NCBI GenBank assembly: GCA_963769585.1
Contig: CAVYMJ010000001.1
Coordinates: 62,001 to 126,000 of the forward strand
Direction of reading: 5' to 3'
DNA from: SSC3 sp963769585
GTDB lineage: Bacteria > Actinomycetota > Actinomycetes > Propionibacteriales > Nocardioidaceae
Length of the DNA stretch: 64,000 bases
This document shows positions 33,190-42,882 of the stretch, piece after piece. The notes under the pieces were generated by a model, which was given only the letters and a program-made list of their open reading frames with translations, did no database searches and was not told the origin of the DNA. A program made the translations under genes and the position numbers. The number at the start of each line of letters is the position of its first letter. Within the stretch, counting starts at the first letter, position 1.

Positions 33190-33252
33190 CGTTCAGCGTT
33201 ACCTGAACGGTACGAAAGCACACTAGACCTATAACCTCTGGTTCTATATGTT
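33190..33252. promoter_or_regulatory. Palindromic operator and promoter between gntR and the polyamine-type ABC operon
   Basis: CGTTCAG-N6-CTGAACG at 33190-33209 is a perfect 20-bp inverted repeat. A second, imperfect one (TATAACC-TCT-GGTT-C-TATA) spans 33230-33248. For the + strand transporter a -35-like TAGACC (33224-33229), a 17-bp gap and TATGTT (33247-33252) sit 6 nt before the GTG at 33259, so the message is likely leaderless. The position suits GntR-type repression. Confidence 0.7.
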
Positions 33253-33258
33253 ATCCCT

Positions 33259-34377
33259 GTGTCGCAGACCACGCCAGAGACCGCGGCCGGGACAAGCGCC
33301 ATCTCGCTGCGCTCGGTTACCAAGACCTACGGCGACGTCTTCGCCGTGGACAACCTGGACCTGGACATCCGCAACGGCGAGTTCTTCTCCATGCTCGGCC
33401 CCTCGGGATCGGGCAAGACCACAGTGCTGCGCCTCATCGCCGGCTTCGAGCGGGCCACCGCCGGCAGGATCCACCTGTCCGGCGAGGACGTGACGGACAC
33501 TGCCCCCTTCGACCGCAACGTCAACACGGTGTTCCAGGACTACGCGCTCTTCCCGCATCTGAGCGTGCTCGACAACGTGGCCTATGGACTGCGCGTACGC
33601 AAGGTCCGTAAGCAGGCTCGGCGACGGCAGGCGCGGGAGGCGCTGGCCACCGTGCGGCTCGAGCACCTGGCGGCGCGGAGGCCGAACCAGCTCTCAGGCG
33701 GGCAGCGCCAGCGCGTCGCCCTGGCTCGGTCGATCGTGGTCCAGCCCAGGGTGCTGCTGCTGGACGAGCCGCTGGGCGCTCTCGACCTCAAGCTACGGGA
33801 GCAGATGCAGGTCGAACTCAAGGAGCTTCAGCGCGAGCTCGGGATCACGTTCGTGTTCGTCACCCACGACCAGGAGGAGGCCCTCACTCTCAGCGACCGG
33901 GTAGCGGTCTTCAACGAGGGACGCATCGTGCAGCTGGGAACCCCCAGCCAGATCTACGAACAACCGTCCTCGTCGTACGTCGCCCAGTTCGTCGGCACCT
34001 CCAACCTCTTCGACGACGCCGCCTCCCAGCGGCTCTTCGGCCGCAGCGGGCACCACGCCCTGCGTCCCGAGAAGGTGACGCTCTCGGCCGCCGACAGCGG
34101 CACCCCCGCGAGCTCCGACGGCAGCGAGATCCGCGCCGTCGGCGTGATCACCGAGTCGATCTATCTCGGAACCGGGCATCGCGTCCATGTCCAGCTGGAA
34201 GACGGCACTCCACTGGTCGTGCTCGAACAGAGCACGAGCGGGGGCGCGACGCCGGAGCACCGCGGCGACGCAGTCATCGCGAGCTGGTCCGCACATGACC
34301 TCGTCCCTCTGCAAGGCGATGGCCCAGCACAGGCAGTTCCCTCCACCTCAACTGAAGGCGAGACAAACCATGAGTAG
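33259..34377 (+). CDS. potA: ABC transporter ATPase, spermidine/putrescine-type
   Basis: A 372-residue ATPase: Walker A GPSGSGKTT (about 53-61), ABC signature LSGGQRQRVALARS, Walker B VLLLDEPLGALD, and a C-terminal TOBE domain. The Pot/AlgQ-type importer ATPases have this layout. It is the first gene of a four-gene operon transcribed away from gntR. The GTG at 33259 lies 6 nt after TATGTT. Confidence 0.92.
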   Translation: MSQTTPETAAGTSAISLRSVTKTYGDVFAVDNLDLDIRNGEFFSMLGPSGSGKTTVLRLIAGFERATAGRIHLSGEDVTDTAPFDRNVNTVFQDYALFPHLSVLDNVAYGLRVRKVRKQARRRQAREALATVRLEHLAARRPNQLSGGQRQRVALARSIVVQPRVLLLDEPLGALDLKLREQMQVELKELQRELGITFVFVTHDQEEALTLSDRVAVFNEGRIVQLGTPSQIYEQPSSSYVAQFVGTSNLFDDAASQRLFGRSGHHALRPEKVTLSAADSGTPASSDGSEIRAVGVITESIYLGTGHRVHVQLEDGTPLVVLEQSTSGGATPEHRGDAVIASWSAHDLVPLQGDGPAQAVPSTSTEGETNHE

Positions 34378-35563
34378 AACCATGATGAGGCGTCGCCGTC
34401 CGCGAGCCGCTGCAGCGGCTATGTCGGTCTGCGCACTTCTCTTCGTCGCCGCGTGCGGCGACGACGATCCCGGAACCGCCTCGAAGGGCGACGGTGCCAT
34501 CACCGAGCTGGGCGACAACGAAGGTCAGGTCTCGATCCTGGCCTGGCCCGGCTACGTGGAGGACGGCAGCAACGACCCCGAGGTCGACTGGGTCACGCCG
34601 TTCGAGAAGGACACCGGCTGCCAGGTGACCAGCAAGGTCTACGGCACCTCCGACGAGGCTCTCAACCTCGCCAAGACCGGGGAGTACGACGTGGTGGCGG
34701 CCTCAGGCGACCTGTCCCTGCGGCTGATCGCAGCCGGCGAGGCCGACCCGGTCAACACCGACCTGGTACCCAACTACGAGGGCGTCTTCGACTTCCTCAA
34801 GGACACCGAGTGGAACTCCGTCGACGGGGTCAACTACGGCATCCCGCACGGTTACGGCGCCAACCTGCTGCAGTACAACGCCGATGTCGTGGACGAGCCC
34901 ACTTCCTGGGGTGCGGTCTTCGAGGAGTCCGAGCTCGCCAAGAACAAGGGCAAGGTGACGGCGTACGACTCACCGATCTACATCGCCGACGCCGCGCTCT
35001 ACCTGATGAAGCACGAGCCCGACCTGGGCATCACCAACCCGTACTCGCTCGACCAGGAGCAGTTGGACGCGGCGGTCGCCCTGCTGAAGACGCAGCGCAA
35101 GTACGTCGGCGAGTACTGGTCGGACTACCTCAAGCTGATCTCCGCCTTCGAGACCGGCGACACCGTGATCGGCACGACCTGGCAGGTCATCGTCAACGCC
35201 ATCGGCAAGGACAACATCAAGGCCGTCCTCCCCGAGGAGGGCTCGACCGCGTGGAACGACACGTGGATGCTGTCCTCGCAGGCCAAGAACGTGAACTGTG
35301 CCTACGCCTGGATGGACTACATCGTCAGCCCCAAGGCCAACGCGACGGCGACGGAGTACTTCGGCGAGGCACCGAACAGCGAGGCGGCCTGCGCCGAGAC
35401 GACCGACCCCAAGCACTGCGAGACGTTCCACGCAGGTGACCTCGAGTTCTCCGAGAAGCTCTGGTACTGGCGTACGCCGGTCAAGGAGTGCCTGGACGGA
35501 CGCGACGTCGAGTGCACCGACTACTCGCAGTGGACCACGGCCTGGACAGAGATCAAGGGCTGA
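34370..35563 (+). CDS. potD: Substrate-binding lipoprotein, PotD-like
   Basis: A 397-residue protein. The signal peptide ends with the lipobox FVAAC at Cys29. The mature domain has VSILAWPGYVED, ITSKVYG-like and ANLLQYNADVVDEPTSWGAVFE, as in PotD/PotF polyamine-binding proteins. The ATG at 34370 overlaps the potA stop by 8 bp. ATG codons at 34385 or nearby would give shorter leaders. Ligand specificity (polyamine or related amine) is not certain. Confidence 0.88.
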   Translation: MSRTMMRRRRPRAAAAAMSVCALLFVAACGDDDPGTASKGDGAITELGDNEGQVSILAWPGYVEDGSNDPEVDWVTPFEKDTGCQVTSKVYGTSDEALNLAKTGEYDVVAASGDLSLRLIAAGEADPVNTDLVPNYEGVFDFLKDTEWNSVDGVNYGIPHGYGANLLQYNADVVDEPTSWGAVFEESELAKNKGKVTAYDSPIYIADAALYLMKHEPDLGITNPYSLDQEQLDAAVALLKTQRKYVGEYWSDYLKLISAFETGDTVIGTTWQVIVNAIGKDNIKAVLPEEGSTAWNDTWMLSSQAKNVNCAYAWMDYIVSPKANATATEYFGEAPNSEAACAETTDPKHCETFHAGDLEFSEKLWYWRTPVKECLDGRDVECTDYSQWTTAWTEIKG

Positions 35564-35569
35564 CCGTCT

Positions 35570-36484
35570 GTGGCCATCGAGACCGCGCGCGCGACCGTCC
35601 CCCCGCCCCGGGGGACGGTCGTGCGTCGGGGCTCGTCGGTGCTCAACCGCTATGGCTGGCTGCGTCTGACGATGCTGATCTCGGCGCCGCTGACCTGGCT
35701 CGTGGCGATCTACGTCGTCGCGCTGGCGGCGCTGCTGGTGACGGCGCTGTGGCAGGTCGACAGCTTCACAGGCAACCTCGACAAATCCACCCTGACCCTG
35801 GACAACCTCAGGACGGTGCTCACCACGCCGCTCTACCGCACCGTTGCCATCCGGACGGTCGGTGTGGCTGCGCTCGTCACGGTGATCGACGTCCTGATCG
35901 CCCTCCCGATCGCGTTCTACATGGCCAAGGTCGCGAGTCCACGGATGCGCCGCGGCCTGCTGATCGCGGTCCTCACGCCCCTATGGGCCAGCTACCTGGT
36001 CAAGGCGTTCGCCTGGCGCGCGACGCTGTCCGACGGCGGGCTGATCGAGTGGGTCGGCGCACCGCTGAACATCCAGTCCCCCGGCTACGGCCTCCCGGCC
36101 GTCGTGATCGCCCAGGCCTACATCTGGCTTCCGTACGTGATCCTGCCGATCTTCGCCGGCCTCGAGCGGGTGCCCGACTCCCTGCTCGACGCCTCCAGCG
36201 ACCTGGGAGCGTCGACCTGGTCCACCCTCCGGCTGGTCATGCTGCCGATGCTCCTACCGGCGATCATCGCGGGCTCGATCTTCAGCTTCTCGCTCACCCT
36301 GGGCGACTACATCACCGTCAACATCGTGGGCGGCGCGAACCAGATGCTCGGCAACCTCGTCTACGTCAATGCGGGCGCAGCCAACAACCTCCCGCTCGCC
36401 GCCTCGATCGCACTGATCCCGATCACGATCATGATCGTCTACCTCGCTGCCGTACGCCGTACCGGCGCACTCGACAACCTCTGA
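35570..36484 (+). CDS. potB: ABC permease, PotB-like
   Basis: A 304-residue inner-membrane permease with about six helices and the EAA-type loop DASSDLGASTWSTLRLVMLPMLLPAIIAG. It starts with GTG 6 bp after potD and forms the channel with the next gene. Membership in the BPD_transp_1 family is clear. Confidence 0.9.
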   Translation: MAIETARATVPPPRGTVVRRGSSVLNRYGWLRLTMLISAPLTWLVAIYVVALAALLVTALWQVDSFTGNLDKSTLTLDNLRTVLTTPLYRTVAIRTVGVAALVTVIDVLIALPIAFYMAKVASPRMRRGLLIAVLTPLWASYLVKAFAWRATLSDGGLIEWVGAPLNIQSPGYGLPAVVIAQAYIWLPYVILPIFAGLERVPDSLLDASSDLGASTWSTLRLVMLPMLLPAIIAGSIFSFSLTLGDYITVNIVGGANQMLGNLVYVNAGAANNLPLAASIALIPITIMIVYLAAVRRTGALDNL

Positions 36485-36491
36485 GGCCGCC

Positions 36492-37292
36492 ATGACCCTG
36501 AGCTCAAGCGCCCGCCGTCTCCTCGCCGGGATGACCATGCTGGTCCTGGGGCTGATCTACGTGCCGCTGCTGGTCGTGGTGTTCAACTCCTTCAACACCA
36601 ACCAGGCGATGACCTGGCCGCCGAGCGGCCTCACCCTGGAGTGGTGGCGCCGGGCCTGGCGCAGCGCGGGAGCACGCGAGGCGGTACTGACCAGCATCGA
36701 GGTAGCGGCGATGGCCACCGCTGTCGCCCTGGTTCTGGGCACCCTGCTCGCCATGGCCCTGCAGCGCTTCGACTTCTTCGGCAAGAACTCCGTGAACCTG
36801 CTCGTGATCCTGCCGATCGCGTTGCCCGGGATCGTGACGGGTATCGCGCTCAACAACGCGTTCAAGGGAGTGCTCGGCCTGCAGCTGTCCCTGATGACGC
36901 TGGTCGTCGCTCATGCGACCTTCTGCATCGTCACGGTCTTCAACAACGTGCAGGCCAGGCTCCGCAGGCTCGGTGGCAGCCTCGAGGAAGCGTCGGCCGA
37001 CCTCGGTGCCGGCCTCTGGACGACCTTCCGGCTGGTCACGTTCCCGCAACTGCGCTCCGCGTTGCTTGCCGGTGGCCTGCTGGCCTTCGCACTGAGCTTC
37101 GACGAGATCATCGTGACCACCTTCACCGCCGGCATCCAGGTGAACACGCTGCCGATCTGGATCCTCAACAACATGTTCCGGCCGAGCCAGGCGCCTGTGG
37201 TCAACGTGGTGGCGGTGGTCCTGATCGTCGCCTCGATCGTGCCGATCTGGATCGCCCAGCGGCTGTCCGGTGACACCGAGGGTCTGCGCTAG
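36492..37292 (+). CDS. potC: ABC permease, PotC-like
   Basis: A 266-residue permease with six membrane helices. It begins with the N-terminal PotC-like FNSFNTNQAMTWPPSGLTLEWWRRA and carries the EAA loop EEASADLGAGLWTTFRLVTFPQLRSALLAG. It is 7 bp after potB and closes the operon. Confidence 0.9.
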   Translation: MTLSSSARRLLAGMTMLVLGLIYVPLLVVVFNSFNTNQAMTWPPSGLTLEWWRRAWRSAGAREAVLTSIEVAAMATAVALVLGTLLAMALQRFDFFGKNSVNLLVILPIALPGIVTGIALNNAFKGVLGLQLSLMTLVVAHATFCIVTVFNNVQARLRRLGGSLEEASADLGAGLWTTFRLVTFPQLRSALLAGGLLAFALSFDEIIVTTFTAGIQVNTLPIWILNNMFRPSQAPVVNVVAVVLIVASIVPIWIAQRLSGDTEGLR

Positions 37293-37346
37293 CCAGCGCG
37301 ACTACTCTGAGCGCACAGGTCCTGACCAGCGCAAAGGAGCAGATCC

Positions 37347-37757
37347 ATGGCATCGCGACTCAACCCGTACCTCAGCTTCTCCAACGACGCCAGGCTGGCG
37401 ATGGAGTTCTACCGCGAGGTGCTCGGCGGCAAGCTGGAGGTCAACACGTTCGGCGAGTTCGGGGACCAGGAGAACGCAGACTTGATCATGCACTCGATGC
37501 TCGAGACCCCTTCGGGCTTCACGCTGATGGCCGCCGACACTCCTGTGGGCATGGACCACAATCCTGGGAACAACGTCGCGATCAGCCTCTTCGGAGAGGA
37601 CGAGGCCGAACTGCGAGGCTACTGGGACAAGCTCCTCGACGGCGCCCAGGTCACCATGCCGTTGGAGACGCAGGTCTGGGGTGATCTCTTCGGGATGCTC
37701 ACTGACCGGTTCGGCATCGGGTGGATGGTCAACATCGCCCGTCCCGCCGAAAGCTAA
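37347..37757 (+). CDS. VOC-family protein, PhnB-like
   Basis: A 136-residue vicinal-oxygen-chelate protein (YLSFSNDARLAMEFYREVLGGKLEVNTFGEFG) with the PhnB-type layout. AAAGGAG precedes the ATG. Function is not predictable, and the paired metal ligands are not obvious. It is close behind the pot operon but has its own ribosome site and probable promoter. Confidence 0.85.
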   Translation: MASRLNPYLSFSNDARLAMEFYREVLGGKLEVNTFGEFGDQENADLIMHSMLETPSGFTLMAADTPVGMDHNPGNNVAISLFGEDEAELRGYWDKLLDGAQVTMPLETQVWGDLFGMLTDRFGIGWMVNIARPAES

Positions 37758-37830
37758 GGGGCGAGCGCCCAGCCAGTGCACCCCGGGCGAGCCGACCGAC
37801 CGCCCTCCGTAGCCCTGCTCCGCGCCGGCC

Positions 37831-39324
37831 TCAGCCGAGCGCTCTGGCCGCGTTGTCGAGCAGCCACCCGGGGAAGACCGAGAAGACCACGCCGGCAGTG
37901 ATCGTCGCGCCGATCGCGATGCCGACCGCGGTGGGGACGTCGTACCTGGAGACCTGCTCGTTGTCCGCCGGGGTGAAGAGCACCATCAGCCAGCGTGCGT
38001 AGTACACCAGCCCGATCACCACGTTGACCGCCATCACGACCGCCAGCCAGGGAACCGGCCCGGCCGCGACGTCGAAGACGACCACCTTCGCGACCAGCCC
38101 GACCACGCCCGGAGGAAGCCCGGCCAGGGCCACCAACGCGAAGGCGAGCGCCCAGCCCGCTCCCGGCTCGCCGCGGATCAGGCCGCGGTAGTCGTCCAGG
38201 TGCTGGCCGTGGTGGCGGGTGCCGACCAGGGTGGCGACTGCGAAAGCACCGAGGTTCACCACCGCATAGATCGCCAGGTAGCCGATGCTGGCTGCGAGCA
38301 CCTCGTCGTCGACCCGGCTCCCGGAGACGGCCCCGAACGGCACCAGGATGTACCCGGCCTGCGCGACCGAGGACCACGCGAGCAGCCGTACGGCGTGGGT
38401 CTGCCGCAGCGCCAGGACGTTGCCCACCGTCATGGTGAGCGCGGCCAGCACGGCCACGATCGGGGACCACTGGTCGGTGAAGGCGGGGAGCGCATAGGTC
38501 AGTACCAGGATCAGGCCGACGAAGCCGGCGGCCTTGGAGACCACCGAGAGGTACGCCGCCACGGCGATCGGCGCCCCGACGTACGTGTCGGGCACCCACA
38601 TGTGGAACGGCACCGCGGCCACCTTGAAGGCCAGCCCGACGACGGTGAGCAGCGTGCCTGCCACGGCCACGTCACGGGTGTCACCGACCACGGCGAGTGA
38701 AGCGTTGACCTGGTCGAAGAAGACGGAACCGGTGGCGCCGTACACGAGCGAGATGCCCATCAGCATGACGGCCGTGGAGATCACGCTGACAAGGAAGAAC
38801 TTCAACGACGCCTCGGCCGCGCGGCGGTCGCCGAAACGCAGCCCTGTCATGGCGAACGCCGGGAGAGAGACCACCTCGAGCGCGATGACGAGCGTGACCA
38901 GGTCGCGCGAGGCCGCGATGACCAGGGCACCTGTGGCGCTGGAGAGCAGCAGGAAGTTCCACTCCCCTTGCGGGGTCCGCCCGTCGGCGATAGCCGCAGT
39001 GCCGAGGAGCGCCACTACCGCGGTCCCGAACAGCGTGATCCCCCAGAAGACCAGGGTGAAGCGGTCCACCGCGAACGAACAGGAGGCCGGCCCGTCCAGG
39101 GCTCGTACGACGCAGAAGGTCGCCCGCTGCTCGTCCCACATCGTCAGCGCCACGACGCTGGCGCCCACCACCGCTAGCACCGTGAGCAGTGCGGGCAGGT
39201 GTGCCTGACGTCGCGAGCGAGCCGGGCCGAGGAACGCATCGGCCAGCAGAACCAGGATGGCGCCTACGGCCAGGACCAGCGGTGGGGTGACCGCAAGCCA
39301 GTCGATGTCCTGCACCTTGTTCAC
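37831..39324 (-). CDS. nuoN: NADH-quinone oxidoreductase subunit N (nuo2 cluster)
   Basis: A 497-residue antiporter-like membrane subunit with about 14 helices, ending the operon. The core has VTLVIALEVVSLPAFAMTGLR (with the conserved glutamate) and FKVAAVPFHMWVPDTYVGAP. The GTG at 39324 overlaps the nuoM stop. The longer ORF to 39426 has no start support. The window ends inside another nuoN, so this is a second copy. Confidence 0.93.
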   Translation of the reverse strand: MNKVQDIDWLAVTPPLVLAVGAILVLLADAFLGPARSRRQAHLPALLTVLAVVGASVVALTMWDEQRATFCVVRALDGPASCSFAVDRFTLVFWGITLFGTAVVALLGTAAIADGRTPQGEWNFLLLSSATGALVIAASRDLVTLVIALEVVSLPAFAMTGLRFGDRRAAEASLKFFLVSVISTAVMLMGISLVYGATGSVFFDQVNASLAVVGDTRDVAVAGTLLTVVGLAFKVAAVPFHMWVPDTYVGAPIAVAAYLSVVSKAAGFVGLILVLTYALPAFTDQWSPIVAVLAALTMTVGNVLALRQTHAVRLLAWSSVAQAGYILVPFGAVSGSRVDDEVLAASIGYLAIYAVVNLGAFAVATLVGTRHHGQHLDDYRGLIRGEPGAGWALAFALVALAGLPPGVVGLVAKVVVFDVAAGPVPWLAVVMAVNVVIGLVYYARWLMVLFTPADNEQVSRYDVPTAVGIAIGATITAGVVFSVFPGWLLDNAARALG

Positions 39325-40769
39325 CGCAGCACCCCCGTGACGGCCTGGGCTACCGGGGTGAGCAGCAGCCCCGGCGCGACCCCCAGGACGACGGTCAGCA
39401 CGATCAGCGGTGACCAGGCCGCCCACTCCAGCCAGTGCAGGTCAGCGGGCGGTGTGGGCCGCTCGGTCGACGTTTCGCCCTGCAGCATGGAACGCATCAA
39501 CGCCAGGAAGTACGCCGAGGTGAGGATGACGCCGAGCGCGGCGATCACCGACAGCACCACGAACGTGTCGTGCGGCAGCGCGATGTCGGCGTACAGGGCG
39601 GAGCGAATCGCCAGCATCTCGCCCCAGAAGCCGGCCAGTCCGGGCAGTCCGAGGGAGGCGATCGCGCCGAAGGCCAACACACCGGCCAGTCGCGGCACCG
39701 AGCCGTACAGGGCCTTGAGCTCGGCGAGGTCTCCGGTGCCGTAGCGGTCCTTGATCGCACCCGCCGCGAAGAAGAGCAGACCGGTGATCAGGCCGTGAGC
39801 CACGCTCGCGTAGACGGCCGCCTGGATCCCGATCTCCGTGTAGGACGCGATGGCCAGCACCACGAAGCCCATGTGGCCGATGGACGAGTAGGCGACGAGC
39901 CGCTTGAGGTCGGTCTGAGCCAAGCAGGCCAGGGCGCCGTAGACGATGCCGACCACGGCGAGCCCAGCGAAGATCGGCAGTAGCTCGGTCTCCGGGTCGA
40001 CCAGCGGTAGCCAGAAACGGATGAAGCCGTAGGTGCCCAGCTTGAGCAGCAGGGCGGCCAGCACCACCGAGCCGACGGTCGGTGCCTTGGCGTGTGCGTC
40101 CGGGAGCCAGATGTGTACCGGCCAGAGCGGCGTCTTGACGGCGAGACCGATCCCGACCAAGGAGGCCGCGAGCACGGAGCCGCTCTGGATCCGGGTGATG
40201 TCGAAGGTGCCCGTGTCTGCATGCACCAGCATGAAGCCGACCACCATCAGTGCCGAGCCCAGCACGGTGAAGAGCAGGAAGCGGGTTGCCGCTCGGCGCC
40301 TGCCGGCGGGGTCGTGGGGGTCGCCCCAGAGGTTGATCACGAACCACATCGGGATCAGCGCGACCTCGAAGAAGAGGAAGAAGAGCACCATGTCCACGGC
40401 GAGGAAGGCGCCGATCACGCCGGTCTCGATCAGCAGGAGCAGTGCAGCCAGGTTCGCCCGGCCGCCGCAGTCCGGGGCGTGCCTGACCAGCGCGACCTGG
40501 CAGCAGGCCGTGACCAGCGTGGTCAGGAGCAGCAGCGGCGCAGAGATCCCGTCCAGCAGCAGGTGCCAGTGCACGTCGAGGCTGTCGATCCAGACCGCGT
40601 CGACCGCTCGGTCCTCCACCACAGCCGCGATCGACCAGGCGAGCACCAGGAGCGAGCCGAGGACCGCCAGCCCGACGCCCAGGGACTCGCTGCGCCGGCC
40701 GGCTAGGACCACCAGGGCGGCGATGACCACGGGTGCGGCGACGAGGCCGTCGAGGTAGGCGTGGTTCAC
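39321..40769 (-). CDS. nuoM: NADH-quinone oxidoreductase subunit M (nuo2 cluster)
   Basis: A 482-residue antiporter-like subunit. The conserved segments FFLFFEVALIPMWFVINLWG, VKTPLWPVHIWLPDAHAKAPTVGSV and LKRLVAYSSIGHMGFVVLA carry the transmembrane proton-path glutamate, lysine and histidine. GTG start overlaps the nuoL stop. Confidence 0.95.
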   Translation of the reverse strand: MNHAYLDGLVAAPVVIAALVVLAGRRSESLGVGLAVLGSLLVLAWSIAAVVEDRAVDAVWIDSLDVHWHLLLDGISAPLLLLTTLVTACCQVALVRHAPDCGGRANLAALLLLIETGVIGAFLAVDMVLFFLFFEVALIPMWFVINLWGDPHDPAGRRRAATRFLLFTVLGSALMVVGFMLVHADTGTFDITRIQSGSVLAASLVGIGLAVKTPLWPVHIWLPDAHAKAPTVGSVVLAALLLKLGTYGFIRFWLPLVDPETELLPIFAGLAVVGIVYGALACLAQTDLKRLVAYSSIGHMGFVVLAIASYTEIGIQAAVYASVAHGLITGLLFFAAGAIKDRYGTGDLAELKALYGSVPRLAGVLAFGAIASLGLPGLAGFWGEMLAIRSALYADIALPHDTFVVLSVIAALGVILTSAYFLALMRSMLQGETSTERPTPPADLHWLEWAAWSPLIVLTVVLGVAPGLLLTPVAQAVTGVLR

Positions 40770-42568
40770 GACAGCACCCCCGCGGCTACGGCGATCGCGG
40801 CCGCGCCGACCACCACGACCATCAGGTACGCCTGCACGTTCCCGTTCTGCGCCAGCCGCAGAACCCAGCCCAGCCCGCGCGCCGAGTCGCCGGCGGCGGT
40901 GGCGTAGAAGTCGACGACGTCACGCTCGTTGACTCGTACGCCACGGGCCAGCAGCCGGACCGGCCGGACGACGACCAGGTCGTAGAGGCGGTCCACGGGC
41001 GGCTGAAGCTCCTGCAGGGGAGCTCCCCAGGGGTCGCTGCCGTCGTACCGGTGCCAGGCCCAGAGCACCAGGCCTGCAACGACCGCCAACAGGCCGGACA
41101 TCAGTACCGCGACCGGCCAGTGCACCAGGCTCTCCTCGCCTCGCTCACCCAGGACCAGAGCGGGGTCGAGGAACGCGAGACCGCCGAAGGTGGTGGGGAT
41201 GGCCAGCAGGTAGAGCGGGACACGCATGGTCAGCGGAGACTCGTGGACCACCAGGGCCGGATCCGCCGGGCCGAAGAAGACCCGCAGCCAGCAGCGCAGC
41301 GAGTACGCGACCGTCAGTACGGCGGTGAGCAGCATCGCCGCGCCCAGCAGGATCGCCACGGGCCGGTCCAGAGCCGACTCGGACAGCCCGGCATGGACGA
41401 CTGCGTCCTTGCTGAAGAAGCCGACGAGCGGCACCACCCCAGCCAGAGCGAAGAAGCCCAGCGTCATGGTCGTGAACGTGTCCGGCAGCTTCTCGCGCAG
41501 CCCGCCCATCGCCGTCATCGAGGTCCGTCCGCCGACCGCATGCACGACAGACCCGGCCCCGAGGAACAGCAGTGCTTTGAAGGCACCGTGGGCCAGCAGA
41601 TGCAGGACCGCCGCGGACCACGCGCCCAGGGCAAGGGCCCCGAACATGTACGCCAGCTGGCTGACGGTCGACCAGGCCAGCACGCGCTTGAGGTCGTTGG
41701 TGACCAGCGCGTAGAACGCCGAGACGAGCATGGTCACGGCGGCAACGATCCCCAGCAGGGTCCTGGCGTCGGGCCCGAGGACCGGGTAGAGCCGAGCGAC
41801 CAGGAACACCCCTGCCGCGACCATCGTCGCCGCGTGGATCAGGGCCGAGATGGGCGTCGGACCCGGCATCGCGTCGGGCAGCCAGGAGTGCAACGGGAAC
41901 TGGGCGGACTTGCCGATCACGGCGATGACTACCAGGATGCCCGGCAGCGTCAGGTCACCCAGGTCGGCGTCCAGGATCGTGCTGATGCGGTAGCTGCCGG
42001 TCCGCTCACCCAGCACCAGGATCGCGAAGAGCAGACCGAGGTCGGCCAACCGGGTCATCAAGAAGGCCTTGACCGCGCCCGCGCGGGCCTCCGGAAGCTC
42101 CCAGTGGTGGCCTATCAGGAAGTACGAGCAGGCGCCCATCAGCTCCCAGCCGATCAGCAGCAGCCACAGGTCGTCGGCCATCACCACGGCCAGCATCGAG
42201 CCGGTGAAGATGCTCACCAGAGCGGCGTACGAGGGGTAGCGCGGGTCGTCGTGGAGGTACCCCACGGAGTACACCTGAACCAGGAACGCCACGATCGCGG
42301 CCAGCAGCACCATCACTGCACTGAGCTGGTCGACGTAGGTCGAGAGCTCGATGGCGGGGCGAATCGCGGTGGTGCGGGTGAAGACCGTGCCGAGCGGCTC
42401 GTTGTGGCCTAGGTGAGGGACCGCGACGACGAAGGCGAGCGCGAGGGTGAAGCCGGAGCCGCCGACGGAGATTGCCTTGGCCGCGAAGCCGCCGCGATGG
42501 CCGACCCATAAGGTCAGCGCCGCCGCCACGAAGGGCAGCAGCAACAGAGTGAGTACGACCCACTTCAT
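40766..42568 (-). CDS. nuoL: NADH-quinone oxidoreductase subunit L (nuo2 cluster)
   Basis: A 600-residue antiporter-like subunit with the family's GWELMGACSYFLIGHHW, SAQFPLHSWLPDAMPGPTPISALIHAATMVAAG and LKRVLAWSTVSQLAYMFGALALG. The C-terminal lateral helix region follows. It shows a typical full length (about 600-640), so the distal proton-pumping arm of the cluster is complete. Confidence 0.95.
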   Translation of the reverse strand: MKWVVLTLLLLPFVAAALTLWVGHRGGFAAKAISVGGSGFTLALAFVVAVPHLGHNEPLGTVFTRTTAIRPAIELSTYVDQLSAVMVLLAAIVAFLVQVYSVGYLHDDPRYPSYAALVSIFTGSMLAVVMADDLWLLLIGWELMGACSYFLIGHHWELPEARAGAVKAFLMTRLADLGLLFAILVLGERTGSYRISTILDADLGDLTLPGILVVIAVIGKSAQFPLHSWLPDAMPGPTPISALIHAATMVAAGVFLVARLYPVLGPDARTLLGIVAAVTMLVSAFYALVTNDLKRVLAWSTVSQLAYMFGALALGAWSAAVLHLLAHGAFKALLFLGAGSVVHAVGGRTSMTAMGGLREKLPDTFTTMTLGFFALAGVVPLVGFFSKDAVVHAGLSESALDRPVAILLGAAMLLTAVLTVAYSLRCWLRVFFGPADPALVVHESPLTMRVPLYLLAIPTTFGGLAFLDPALVLGERGEESLVHWPVAVLMSGLLAVVAGLVLWAWHRYDGSDPWGAPLQELQPPVDRLYDLVVVRPVRLLARGVRVNERDVVDFYATAAGDSARGLGWVLRLAQNGNVQAYLMVVVVGAAAIAVAAGVLS

Positions 42569-42882
42569 ACGGCGTCCCGGTCTGCGAGCTCACGCAGGTC
42601 GTCGACCTCGATGTGGGTGTGCGTGCGGAAGACCATCAGCACGATGGCCAGCGCCAGGCCGACCTCGGCCGCCGCAACGACCACGACGAACAGCGCCAGC
42701 GACTGGCCGGCATGCAGCACGTCCCGCACGTAGGCGTCGAACGCCACCAGGTTGATGTTCACCGCGTTGAGCATCAGCTCGACGCCCATCAGCACCAGGA
42801 TCGCGTTACGACGGGCAAGCACGCCGTACACGCCGATGGCGAAGAGCAGGCTGGCCAGCAACAACGGCCACCACATCGGCAT
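42565..42882 (-). CDS. nuoK: NADH-quinone oxidoreductase subunit K (nuo2 cluster)
   Basis: A 105-residue, three-helix subunit with RRNAILVLMGVELMLNAVNINLVAFD and VVVAAAEVGLALAIVLMVFR, the two conserved buried glutamates included. The ATG at 42882 abuts the nuoJ stop (TGATG). A long ORF to 43761 in this frame is a shadow of nuoJ/I. Confidence 0.95.
   Translation of the reverse strand: MPMWWPLLLASLLFAIGVYGVLARRNAILVLMGVELMLNAVNINLVAFDAYVRDVLHAGQSLALFVVVVAAAEVGLALAIVLMVFRTHTHIEVDDLRELADRDAV

Noticed and set aside
37286..37299. GCGCT-AGCC-AGCGC hairpin at the potC stop as a terminator
   Set aside because: Arms of only five pairs; too weak to call.
40733..42412. 559-codon forward ORF antisense to nuoL
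   Set aside because: It is rich in Gln/Arg/His from GC-rich antisense frames, has no ribosome site and covers a confident nuoL gene.
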